Source: JBOGWP01 sp050693875
Lineage (GTDB): Bacteria; Actinomycetota; CADDZG01; JAHWKV01; JBOGWP01
Reading direction: 5' to 3'
Length of the DNA: 9,982 nt
NCBI GenBank assembly: GCA_050693875.1
Contig: JBOGWP010000087.1
Coordinates: 1 to 9,982, forward strand
The translations under genes were made by a program, and so were the position numbers. Shown here one piece after another: positions 1 to 6,003 of the stretch. How positions within the stretch are numbered: position 1 is the stretch's first letter; each line of letters starts with the position of its first letter. Under the pieces are notes generated by a model. It did not search any database. It saw only the letters and a program-made list of their open reading frames with translations, and was not told where the DNA came from.

Positions 1-1
1 G

Positions 2-124
2 TGGCCCTCAGGGGGCTCGCGAGGCAGGCCGTCCCCCGGCCGGCACCGAGAAGCTGCACCGACTCTGTGGCCTCAGGTCCCTCAAGCCCAGGATTTGTCT
101 GCCATGTGGATGGTGCACCAGTGA
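2..124 (+). CDS. C-terminal end of an upstream gene, possibly the element's transposase (partial)
   Basis: A reading frame is open from the left edge of the window to TGA at 122-124 and encodes 40 residues rich in Pro, Arg, Gly and Ala, ending in SAMWMVHQ. Its stop overlaps the likely GTG start of the ATPase gene as GTGA, the usual arrangement of two translationally coupled genes. Because the next gene resembles the helper ATPase of transposable elements, the missing upstream part may be a DDE transposase with a basic, proline-rich tail. No catalytic motif lies in the visible part, so the identity is inferred from context alone. It could also be a chance open frame in GC-rich DNA. Confidence 0.35.
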   Translation, partial: WPSGGSRGRPSPGRHREAAPTLWPQVPQAQDLSAMWMVHQ

Positions 125-936
125 GCATCGATCGCCTGCGTGCCCACTACGGCTTCTCCAGGATGCCCTTCGGCAAGGAGCTGGCGCCCGGCATGCTCTA
201 CCGCTCCAAGGCCCATGCCGAGGCGCTCGCCCGCATCACCTGGCTGATCGCCGAGCGGGCCATGGGGGTGGTGACCGGCGAGGTGGGCGCCGGCAAGACC
301 GTCGCCGCCCGGGCCGCCGCCGCAGCCCTCGACGCCAGCAGGCATGCTCTGATCTACCTCGCCCAGCCGGGCACGGGCGTACGGGGGATCTACGTCGAGA
401 TCGTCCGCTCCCTCGGTGGCACCCCGTGCTTCCAGCGCTCCAACCTCGTGCCCCAGGCCGCAGAGCTTCTGGACAGAGAGGAGGCGGAGCGTGGCAAGAC
501 GGTGGTCGTGATCTGTGACGAGGCGCAGTCGCTCTCTCCCGAGCAGCTTGAGGCCCTGAGGCTGCTCGGCAACTCGGCGATGGATTCCCACTCCCCGTTC
601 GCCTGCGTGATCCTGGGACAGCCGACATTGCGGCGCCGCATCCGCCTCGGCACCTTCGCCGCCCTCGACCAGCGCATCGCTCTTCGCTACCACCTGGACG
701 GCATGGACCTGGCCGAGACGGCCGGCTACGTCAAGCACCACCTCGGGCTTGCCGGCCGATCCGACCCGCTCTTCAGCGACGACGCCATCGCCCTGATTCA
801 CCAGACCAGCAGGGGCATGCCACGTGCCGTGAACAACCTGGCCGTAAACGCCCTGGTCGCAGCCTTTGCCGACAACAAGGGCCTGGTCGACGCATCCTCA
901 GCCCGGGCGGCGGTCGTCGAGGTCACCGGTGACTGA
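121..936 (+). CDS. ExeA/TniB-like AAA ATPase, probable transposition helper
   Basis: This 271-residue P-loop ATPase has Walker A GEVGAGKT at residues 53-60 and Walker B VVVICDEAQ at 128-136, with the DE pair at 133-134. A sensor-like GQPTLRRRI segment near 160 is followed by LDQRIALRY, and a C-terminal helical lid contains the typical SRGMPRAVNNL stretch. These are hallmarks of the ExeA/TniB/MuB-like group. The length and the N-terminal RLRAHYGFSRMPFGKEL are typical of stand-alone ATPases encoded beside DDE transposases in actinobacteria, where they are thought to help target-DNA selection. The frame is open to the window edge, but GTG 121 is preferred because family similarity begins there and the codon overlaps the stop of the upstream frame (GTGA). 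No clear Shine-Dalgarno precedes it, which fits coupled translation. A chromosomal ExeA-type secretion ATPase is less likely, as no secretion genes are nearby. Confidence 0.85.
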   Translation: MSIDRLRAHYGFSRMPFGKELAPGMLYRSKAHAEALARITWLIAERAMGVVTGEVGAGKTVAARAAAAALDASRHALIYLAQPGTGVRGIYVEIVRSLGGTPCFQRSNLVPQAAELLDREEAERGKTVVVICDEAQSLSPEQLEALRLLGNSAMDSHSPFACVILGQPTLRRRIRLGTFAALDQRIALRYHLDGMDLAETAGYVKHHLGLAGRSDPLFSDDAIALIHQTSRGMPRAVNNLAVNALVAAFADNKGLVDASSARAAVVEVTGD

Positions 937-993
937 TCACGCAACACCTTGGAGCCGAGGCCATCATCAGCGATCGTGGCGTGGCCGTGATCA
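934..993. repeat. Inverted repeat TGATCACG/CGTGATCA after the ATPase gene
   Basis: TGATCACG at 934-941, overlapping the ATPase stop codon, is exactly complementary in reverse to CGTGATCA at 986-993, with 44 bp between the arms. The interval also carries GCGATCGTGGC-type sub-repeats. It could be an internal transposase-binding repeat near the element end or a weak 3' structure of the mRNA. There is no T tract, so an intrinsic terminator is not supported. Confidence 0.35.
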
Positions 994-1029
994 AAGAACG
1001 TGGCGCCGGACAAGTGGAAGCGACGTTAA

Positions 1030-1079
1030 GCATGTAGGACGAATAGCACATTGAAGATCGCCCCCTGGCGTGCTGTCAT
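1030..1079 (+). promoter_or_regulatory. AWAC-box promoter, copy 1
   Basis: The box GCAT-GT-AGGACGAA-TAG-CACATTGA spans 1030-1054. Its TTGAAG (1051-1056) can act as a -35 element. It is followed after 17 bp by TGTCAT (1074-1079) as a -10 element, which predicts transcription from about 1086 and a leader of about 40 nt before ATG 1126. The same box with the same 17-bp spacing occurs at 5915-5964 and 8588-8635 on the other strand, each in front of a gene for a secreted AWAC protein. The sequence match is direct observation; the promoter and activator-site roles are inferred. It begins 18 bp beyond the candidate end of the insertion sequence. Confidence 0.7.
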
Positions 1080-1110
1080 GGCTTCATCAAGCTCGTGCGG
1101 GCAGCTGGCC

Positions 1111-1121
1111 GAGAGAGGAAG
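1111..1121 (+). promoter_or_regulatory. Ribosome binding site fixing the start at ATG 1126
   Basis: GAGAGAGGAAG holds an AGGA core 6 nt before ATG 1126. It supports this start over the longer frame from TTG 1051, which would begin inside the predicted -35 element and place 25 polar residues ahead of the signal peptide. Confidence 0.7.
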
Positions 1122-1125
1122 ATCG

Positions 1126-2007
1126 ATGAAGGGTTCCCGAAGGCGCCTCGCCGTCGTTCCCATTGCCCCGATGGTGGTCGCCATCGCCGGCTTCGCCTGG
1201 GCCTGCACGCCGCAGCGAACGCTCCAAGTCAGCCCAGCGTTTGGAAGCCCCGGCGCAACGGTGAACGTGGTCGGAACCCATTTTGTTGCAGGCGAACTCG
1301 AGATCGGCTGGCGGTCCCCGGACGGCGCGCTCGTTGCGCCGCTTCACCACTCGACCGTGGGGCCGGATGGCAGTTTCAGGGTCCCCGTGGTCGTCCCGGG
1401 GGTCGTCCCAGGTCCGTATCTGGTCGTGGCGATCGTCCGGGCCGACGACGGCGCCGTGTGGGACAAGGTGGCAGCGATCGAGGTGAGGGGGCCCACGGTC
1501 CAGGCCTCCGCAGTGCCTGGGGGGATCGCTGGGGAAGGCGCCCCGCAGGAGCAGGAGGTCGCCGGGTCGGCCGGCACGGGCGGACGGAGCACTGCCCTCT
1601 CACGCCCCCGGGGCGCCGCGCCGGCCCGTACCTCCTCCGCGGGCTCTGCCGTCTCGATTCGATCCTCGACCAGTCCGCCTCGGGATCAAGCCGACCCAGC
1701 CGTGGCCTCCGATCGGCCGGCCTCCCAGCTCTCCTCGGGTCTCGCGCTCGCGCCGCCGGTGCTCACCTCTCGGAGCGCGCATGCCGACGCCTGGGGCGGA
1801 TTTGCTCCCCCTAAAGGTGGTGTCCTTTCTCCCGGGGGGATCGACCGGGCCGCCGGCTCGCCTGGGAGCTGGACGGGCTTCGCCGCGGGGGTCCTGTTCC
1901 TGAGCCTCGGGATGGCTGTCCTCGCCGCCGGTGCCGGCGTTATGCTGGCGAGTCTACGCCGAAGGGGCAGCACGTCCCCGGCTCTGGGGGACCATGGGAC
2001 GTCGTAA
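1126..2007 (+). CDS. Secreted, membrane-anchored protein with IPT-like domain (AWAC family)
   Basis: The 293-residue product begins with a signal peptide: basic SRRR at 4-7, a hydrophobic core and AWACT at 24-28. A beta-sandwich region follows at about 31-122, with the SPAFGSPGATVNVVG pattern typical of IPT/TIG or similar Ig-like folds and a GPDGSFRVPVVVPG strand pair. A long Ser/Pro/Ala-rich linker covers about 124-245. One membrane helix (about 251-275) then precedes an RRR stop-transfer signal and a short tail. The expected topology is an extracellular domain on a flexible stalk anchored in the membrane; there is no LPxTG motif. Cleavage after AWA would leave Cys27 at the new N-terminus, so lipid attachment is possible, although the lipobox is poor. 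The gene is transcribed alone from the box at 1030-1079 and converges with the Kelch gene. Its molecular function is unknown; binding or display is an inference. Confidence 0.8.
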   Translation: MKGSRRRLAVVPIAPMVVAIAGFAWACTPQRTLQVSPAFGSPGATVNVVGTHFVAGELEIGWRSPDGALVAPLHHSTVGPDGSFRVPVVVPGVVPGPYLVVAIVRADDGAVWDKVAAIEVRGPTVQASAVPGGIAGEGAPQEQEVAGSAGTGGRSTALSRPRGAAPARTSSAGSAVSIRSSTSPPRDQADPAVASDRPASQLSSGLALAPPVLTSRSAHADAWGGFAPPKGGVLSPGGIDRAAGSPGSWTGFAAGVLFLSLGMAVLAAGAGVMLASLRRRGSTSPALGDHGTS

Positions 2008-2012
2008 CGCAA

Positions 2013-2039
2013 CCGACGAGAGCATGCCGGTCGCGTCGG
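2013..2039. terminator. Weak hairpin between convergent genes
   Basis: CCGACG (2013-2018) can pair with CGTCGG (2034-2039) across a 15-nt loop, in the 57-bp gap between the convergent 1126-2007 and 2065-5349 genes. Its position suits a bidirectional terminator, but the stem is only 6 bp and no T run follows on either strand. Factor-dependent termination is equally possible. Confidence 0.2.
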
Positions 2040-2064
2040 CCCCCCGGAAGGAGTGGGCGGCTCC

Positions 2065-2692
2065 TCAGCGATCCTGCGCGATCCCAACGACCGGGCGGCG
2101 GAGTGCGAGCGAGGCACCCGACCCGTGGAACGCGGCGTCGCCGTAGGTGAACACCCCAGCGTCCGAGGCAGCCAGCCAGTAGCCCTGAGCGGTGGGCGTG
2201 GAGGCGATCCCGACAACCGGGGCGCCCAGCTCCGTGCCGCCCGCGGAGCCGAAGAACCCCACGTCGCCGAAGGCGAACACGCCTCCGTCCGAGGCGGTGA
2301 GCCAATAGCCGGTGCCGAGGGGGTGCGCCGCCATCCCCACCACCGGGCGGTTGAGGGCGAGCCCTCCCGCCGAACCGAAGAACCCCACGTCGCCGAAGGC
2401 GAACACGCCTCCGTCCGAGGCCACCAGCCAGTAGCCCCTGCCGCTCGGGCTGGCAGAGATGCTTACGACGGGGGAGTTGAGGTCGATGCCTCCGGTCGAG
2501 CCGAGGAACTCGGCGTCGCCGAAGGCGAACACCCCTCCGTCGGCGCCGGCCAGCCAGTAGCCCAGGCCGCTCGGGGTGGCCGCCATCGACACGATCTGGG
2601 CGTTGAGCCGATGGCCTCCAGTCGACCCCAGAAACGGGGCGCTCCCGAAGGCGAACACGCCACCATCCGATGCGGTCATCCAGTACCCCTCG
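2065..2692 (-). repeat. Five tandem 126-bp (42-residue) GYW repeats
   Basis: The 3' end of the Kelch gene is a tandem array with a 126-bp period. Each unit encodes GYW(L/M)xxxDGGVFAFGDxxFxGSxGG followed by a PVV strand. Units 3 and 4 share a perfect 47-bp match (2375-2421 and 2249-2295, exactly 126 bp apart), pointing to recent duplication or gene conversion. The last unit is the most divergent (SDAGVFTYG). Such repeats are common at the ends of actinobacterial exported proteins and may form a small propeller; their ligand is unknown. Confidence 0.85.
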
Positions 2693-5349
2693 GCGAGGGG
2701 GGTGTAGAGCTCGGCCGAGCCCGTCGGGCAGGTGCAGTTCTCCGGCTCCCCGCCCGCGACCAGGACCCTCCCGCAGCCGTCGCCGCATGCCGAGGCCGGG
2801 CCGGCCCGAAGCAGTGTGGCGGTGTGGTTTCGGCGCGCGACGTGCATCGACCCCGTGTAACTCCAGCTTCGGGTGAAGGGGTCGTAGACCTCGGCGGATG
2901 AGAACGGGGCGGAGTCCTCGCTGGTCACGCCGCCGGCGAGGAGGATCCTTCCACCCGGCAGGGCTGTACCCGTGGCTCTCGCCCGGCCCGCCTGCAGCAG
3001 GAGCGTCAGCCTCCACTGCCCGGTGGCGGGATCGAAGGTCTCGGCCGCCGGGGTGGGCACGGTTGCGGCGCCGCCGGTCTCGACGTTGCCCGCGTATCCC
3101 CCTGCAACCAGCACACTGCCGTCGGGCAGCGGAATGGAAGTGTGGTGGATGCGGCGAAAGGGACTCTCCGAGCCCGCGGTCCACCCCCCTACGATGGGGT
3201 CGTAGATCTCCGGCCGGGCGATGGGACCCTCGACGGCGTCGGGCTCGGGTGGAAGGTCGAGGTTCTCCGGCGGATCGAAGTGGCATCCACGGTACCCACC
3301 GAGTGTGAGGACCCGGCCGTCCCCGAGGAGGGTCGCGGTGTGGAACACGCGCCCCTGGTCGAGGCTTCCGGTCGGGCCCCAGGTGGTGGTTGCGGGGTCG
3401 AAGATCTCGGAGGAGCCGATCGCGAAGCCGGGATCGCAGATCGTGGCGTCCTGGCCGCCCGCCACGAGGACCCGCCCGTCGGCCAGCATGGAGGCGGTGT
3501 GGCCGGAGCGGGCCGCCCCCATGGGCCCGGTGGGGCTCCATCGCCCCGCCTCGGGGTCGTACAGCTCGGCCGAGGCCAGCGTCTCCTCGCTGCCGCCCGC
3601 GCCCGTGCCGCCCGCCACGAGGACCCGCCCGTCGGGCAGAAGGGTGGCGGTGTGGTCCCCCCGGGCGATGGAAAGCGAACCGGTCGGGATCCACCCGCCG
3701 GCGACGGGTTCGTAGAGCTCCGCCGAGGCGAGCCTCCTCCCGTCGGCGTCGACACCGCCCGCCACCAGCACCCGCCCGTCGCCGAGCAGCGTGGCGGTGT
3801 GGCGGGAGCGGGCGGTGTGGAGACTACCCGTCGAGCTCCACATCCCTCCGGCGGGGACGAGGTAGGTGAAGCTCGTTCCGATGTCGGGGGCAGAGGTCCC
3901 CGCCGGCGTGACGACAACCACCTCGACGGTGCCCTCTGGATGCGGGGGAGCGTGGGCGACGACGCGGGTGTCAGAGACCGCCTGGAAGCCCGGCGAGGCG
4001 ACGCCGCCGAAGAGCACCGTGGTGGCGGCGGCGAGCCCGATCCCCGTGATCTCGACGAGCGTCCCGCCCGAAGCGGGTCCGCTCGTGGGGAGCACCGATT
4101 GGACGACGGGCACAGCCGGCGGCGAGGGCGCGGACGCCGGGGGTGGAGCCGCGCCCGGATCGAAGAGCTCGGCGGCGTCGAGGACGATCGGGTCGCCGCC
4201 TGCGTCGACCCCCGCGACGCCGCCCGCCGCCAGCACCTTGCCGCAACGATCTGCGCATCCTGGCCCGGTGAGCAGGGTGGCGGTGTAGGCGGACCGGGCG
4301 GACCCCATGTCGCCGCCGGGGGCCCAGGACCCGGTGTCCGGACGGTAGATCTCCGACGATGGGGTTGGCCCGGCCGGGGTGTTGCCCCCGGCGACCAGGA
4401 CGCCCCCATCCGGCAGGAGGCTGGCCGCATGGGTGTCGCGCGCCGTCGTGAGGTCGCTCACCGTGGACCACGAGCCCCCGCCCCCGTCGGGGTGGTAGCG
4501 CTCGGCCGAGGAGAGCTGGGATCCGCCCGCCGCCAGCACGCTCCCGTCGCCCAGGAGCGTGGCGGTGTGGAGCGATCTCGGAACCTGAAGGCTTGCAGCG
4601 TTGCTCCAGGCGGCGGTTTTCGGATCGAAAAGCTGGGCCGAAGCGAGGGTGACCCGTGGATTGAGGCCGTCGCTGCTTCCCCCGCCCGAGATGAGCACCC
4701 TGCCGTCCTGGAGCAGGGTCGCGGTGTGGCCGTCGGTGGGAGTGGTGAGGTCCCCGGCGGCGCTCCAGCCCCCAGTGGAGGGGTCCCAGAGCTCCGCTGA
4801 GGAAAGCGAAGCGGTCGCCCCCACCCCACCGACCACGAGCACCTTGCCGCAGTTCCCCCCGCAGTCGCCCTCGAGCAGGGTGGCGGTGTGTGAGCTCCGG
4901 GCGGTGGCGAGGGAATCGCCGTCCGACCAGGTCCCGGCGGCCGGGTCGTAGACGGTCGCCGAGGCGAGCGGGCCTCCCCCGGCGTCGAGCCCACCCACGA
5001 CGAGTACTCGGCCGTCGGCGAGGAGGGTGGCGGTGTGGCCGTCGCGGGGGGTGATCGACCCGGCGTCGGCCCAGGTGGCGTCGGCAGGGTTGTATAGCTC
5101 GGCGGAGCCGAGCTCGGTGAAGCCTGGGCCCACCCCGCCCACCACCAGCACCTTGCCGCAGTCGCTCCCGCACGGCTCCCGGCTGAGCAGCGTGGCGGTG
5201 TGCGAGTAGCGGGCCGTGCCGAGGCTGGTCGTCGGCGCCCAGGCGCCTACGGCCGTCCCCTCGGCGCCCGGAGGCACTCCGACCGCCAGGAGCATGACCA
5301 GGGCGGCCACCAAGTTCCGTCGCCCGCCCCTGCGGGGTCGTGCCCGCAC
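2065..5349 (-). CDS. Large secreted Kelch double-propeller protein with IPT domain and GYW repeats
   Basis: The 1094-residue product starts at GTG 5349 with a signal peptide (RRGGRRN, then hydrophobic to about residue 31). I count seven Kelch-like blades, each with HTATLL, DGRVLVxGG and SAELYDP elements, at about 33-395; an IPT/TIG domain at about 411-495 (VLPTSGPASGGTLVEITG); seven more blades at about 498-885; then five 42-residue repeats of the form GYWLxASDGGVFAFG to the C-terminus. Two groups of seven fit two complete seven-bladed propellers joined by an Ig-like domain. Blades 1, 3, 7 and 14 replace the DGRV turn with a longer loop bearing C-x3-C. No membrane anchor or sortase signal is visible, so it is probably released or held by its repeats. 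The motif set resembles galactose-oxidase/Kelch proteins, but no copper-site residues were identified. It lies 84 nt behind the 5434-5856 gene and is probably co-transcribed. No strong ribosome binding site precedes the GTG, so this start is less certain than the gene. Confidence 0.88.
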   Translation of the reverse strand: MRARPRRGGRRNLVAALVMLLAVGVPPGAEGTAVGAWAPTTSLGTARYSHTATLLSREPCGSDCGKVLVVGGVGPGFTELGSAELYNPADATWADAGSITPRDGHTATLLADGRVLVVGGLDAGGGPLASATVYDPAAGTWSDGDSLATARSSHTATLLEGDCGGNCGKVLVVGGVGATASLSSAELWDPSTGGWSAAGDLTTPTDGHTATLLQDGRVLISGGGSSDGLNPRVTLASAQLFDPKTAAWSNAASLQVPRSLHTATLLGDGSVLAAGGSQLSSAERYHPDGGGGSWSTVSDLTTARDTHAASLLPDGGVLVAGGNTPAGPTPSSEIYRPDTGSWAPGGDMGSARSAYTATLLTGPGCADRCGKVLAAGGVAGVDAGGDPIVLDAAELFDPGAAPPPASAPSPPAVPVVQSVLPTSGPASGGTLVEITGIGLAAATTVLFGGVASPGFQAVSDTRVVAHAPPHPEGTVEVVVVTPAGTSAPDIGTSFTYLVPAGGMWSSTGSLHTARSRHTATLLGDGRVLVAGGVDADGRRLASAELYEPVAGGWIPTGSLSIARGDHTATLLPDGRVLVAGGTGAGGSEETLASAELYDPEAGRWSPTGPMGAARSGHTASMLADGRVLVAGGQDATICDPGFAIGSSEIFDPATTTWGPTGSLDQGRVFHTATLLGDGRVLTLGGYRGCHFDPPENLDLPPEPDAVEGPIARPEIYDPIVGGWTAGSESPFRRIHHTSIPLPDGSVLVAGGYAGNVETGGAATVPTPAAETFDPATGQWRLTLLLQAGRARATGTALPGGRILLAGGVTSEDSAPFSSAEVYDPFTRSWSYTGSMHVARRNHTATLLRAGPASACGDGCGRVLVAGGEPENCTCPTGSAELYTPLAEGYWMTASDGGVFAFGSAPFLGSTGGHRLNAQIVSMAATPSGLGYWLAGADGGVFAFGDAEFLGSTGGIDLNSPVVSISASPSGRGYWLVASDGGVFAFGDVGFFGSAGGLALNRPVVGMAAHPLGTGYWLTASDGGVFAFGDVGFFGSAGGTELGAPVVGIASTPTAQGYWLAASDAGVFTYGDAAFHGSGASLALRRPVVGIAQDR

Positions 5350-5384
5350 CGCCGGAACGCTCGGGGGCCTGAACGCTCCGGCGG
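5349..5384 (-). other. Inverted repeat abutting the Kelch start codon
   Basis: CCGCCGGA (5349-5356) and TCCGGCGG (5377-5384) are perfect 8-bp inverted arms with a 20-nt loop. The first arm includes the G of the GTG start on the minus strand. In the mRNA this hairpin would lie between the small AWAC gene and the Kelch gene and could limit translation or end some transcripts early. There is no U tract. It may also indicate that the true start differs from GTG 5349. Confidence 0.35.
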
Positions 5385-5433
5385 CAGGACTCGCTCTGGT
5401 TGGTCCGCGCAGCTCGGTGTGGACTGACGGAGG

Positions 5434-5856
5434 CTAGATGACCGTGAAGGTCTTGTGCTGCGTCCCGACGCTGTTGTCACCGTCGTCGAGGCCGCAGACC
5501 TTCGACTTTCCTCGCTGGGTTGGACTGGGCACCTGGAGTTGGACGGTGAAGGAGCCGTTGGGGGCGGGGACGCTGGAGGCGAGGATCACATTGGAGGAGT
5601 GGCAACTCTTCCCCTGCTTGGTGCGTTGGACGTCGTTCCAGCGAATCGTATAGGTGGCCGCCGGGTTGGCCACCCTCAGCCCGCTGGCGGTGGCTGTGAA
5701 CGACGTCCCGGGCTTGCCGGAGTTAGGGCTTAGCGTCATGGTACCCATGACCGCGGTGCAGGCCCAGGCCACCGAGGCGATCAGCAGCAGCGCGGCGACG
5801 GCGCCGCTCGAGAGCATGATCTTGAGGCCCTTGCGTCTCCCGACTCGCTGTGCCAT
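5434..5856 (-). CDS. Small secreted AWAC-family protein
   Basis: The 140-residue product carries a signal peptide (VGRRKGLK, hydrophobic core, AWACT at 30-34). A compact beta-rich domain follows, beginning MTLSPNSGKPGTSFTATASG, with CHSSN at 85-89, an NGSFTVQLQVP strand pair, Cys121 and a C-terminal HKTFTV. The start at ATG 5856 is set by a perfect AAGGAGG 5 nt upstream; the frame runs open to 5943, but that extension crosses the promoter. The protein is a divergent paralogue of the 8096-8527 product (same CH(S/N)SN, later Cys and HKxF end), and its SPxxGxPG opening recalls the 1126-2007 protein. Cys85 and Cys121 could form a disulfide. It is first in a unit with the Kelch gene, so it may be a partner or companion surface protein. 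I know no characterised homologue; function unknown. Confidence 0.82.
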   Translation of the reverse strand: MAQRVGRRKGLKIMLSSGAVAALLLIASVAWACTAVMGTMTLSPNSGKPGTSFTATASGLRVANPAATYTIRWNDVQRTKQGKSCHSSNVILASSVPAPNGSFTVQLQVPSPTQRGKSKVCGLDDGDNSVGTQHKTFTVI

Positions 5857-5861
5857 CGCCG

Positions 5862-5868
5862 CCTCCTT
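5862..5868 (-). promoter_or_regulatory. Ribosome binding site AAGGAGG for the 5434-5856 gene
   Basis: A full match to the anti-Shine-Dalgarno lies 5 nt before ATG 5856. It decides the start in favour of the 140-residue protein over the 169-residue frame from 5943. Confidence 0.85.
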
Positions 5869-5914
5869 GTCTCCCCGCCGATCTCGTACGGCGAAGACCC
5901 GGTTCCAAGATCTC

Positions 5915-5964
5915 ATCCTGGGGTGCCGAAGGCGGCGGGTCAATGTGTCTTTCGTCCTATATGC
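5915..5964 (-). promoter_or_regulatory. AWAC-box promoter, copy 2
   Basis: On the minus strand GCAT-AT-AGGACGAA-AGA-CACATTGA runs from 5964 to 5940. TTGACC (5943-5938) is a good -35 hexamer, followed after 17 bp by CAGGAT (5920-5915) as a weaker -10. Transcription would start near 5908, leaving a leader of about 50 nt before ATG 5856. The box lies 39 bp beyond the stop of the cupredoxin-like gene, so it separates two transcription units. Confidence 0.72.
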
Positions 5965-6003
5965 ATCCGCCCACTACCGGGCCGTCGACGTCTTCCCACG
6001 GGC

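Larger units (their letters stand above)
1..1012 (+). mobile_element. Right part of a probable insertion sequence (left part outside the window)
   Basis: The coupled gene pair with a transposition-type ATPase, followed by about 75 bp of non-coding DNA, suggests the distal part of an insertion sequence. A candidate outer end is the GGCGCCGGACA stretch finishing at 1012. Read inwards on the minus strand it begins TGTCCGGCGCCACG, and TG(T) starts are common at element ends. The left end and any target duplication are outside the window, so the boundary is a guess from end-like sequence and from the unrelated conserved promoter that begins at 1030. Confidence 0.4.

Noticed and set aside
1051..1125. 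Longer start (TTG 1051) for the 1126-2007 gene
   Set aside because: TTG 1051 is part of the predicted -35 element, and ATG 1126 has a good ribosome binding site and leads directly into the signal peptide.
2065..2692. Possible CRISPR-like or regulatory tandem repeats
   Set aside because: The 126-bp units are in frame, encode conserved GYW repeats and lack spacer structure, so they are coding repeats.
1940..3694. 584-residue open frame on the minus strand inside the Kelch gene
   Set aside because: Its product is Arg/Pro/Gly-rich low-complexity sequence with no domain, while the overlapping frame shows clear Kelch and GYW repeats. Long shadow frames are expected in such GC-rich DNA.
3142..4800. 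552-residue open frame on the plus strand opposite the Kelch gene
   Set aside because: Its apparent repeats mirror the antisense of the Kelch repeats; there is no ribosome binding site or recognisable domain.
5857..5943. N-terminal extension of the 5434-5856 gene to ATG 5943
   Set aside because: It would begin in the -35 element of the conserved promoter, and the perfect AAGGAGG favours ATG 5856.
5965..6003. Terminator after the cupredoxin-like gene
   Set aside because: Only short palindromes such as CGTCGACG are present, with no stable long stem or T tract.
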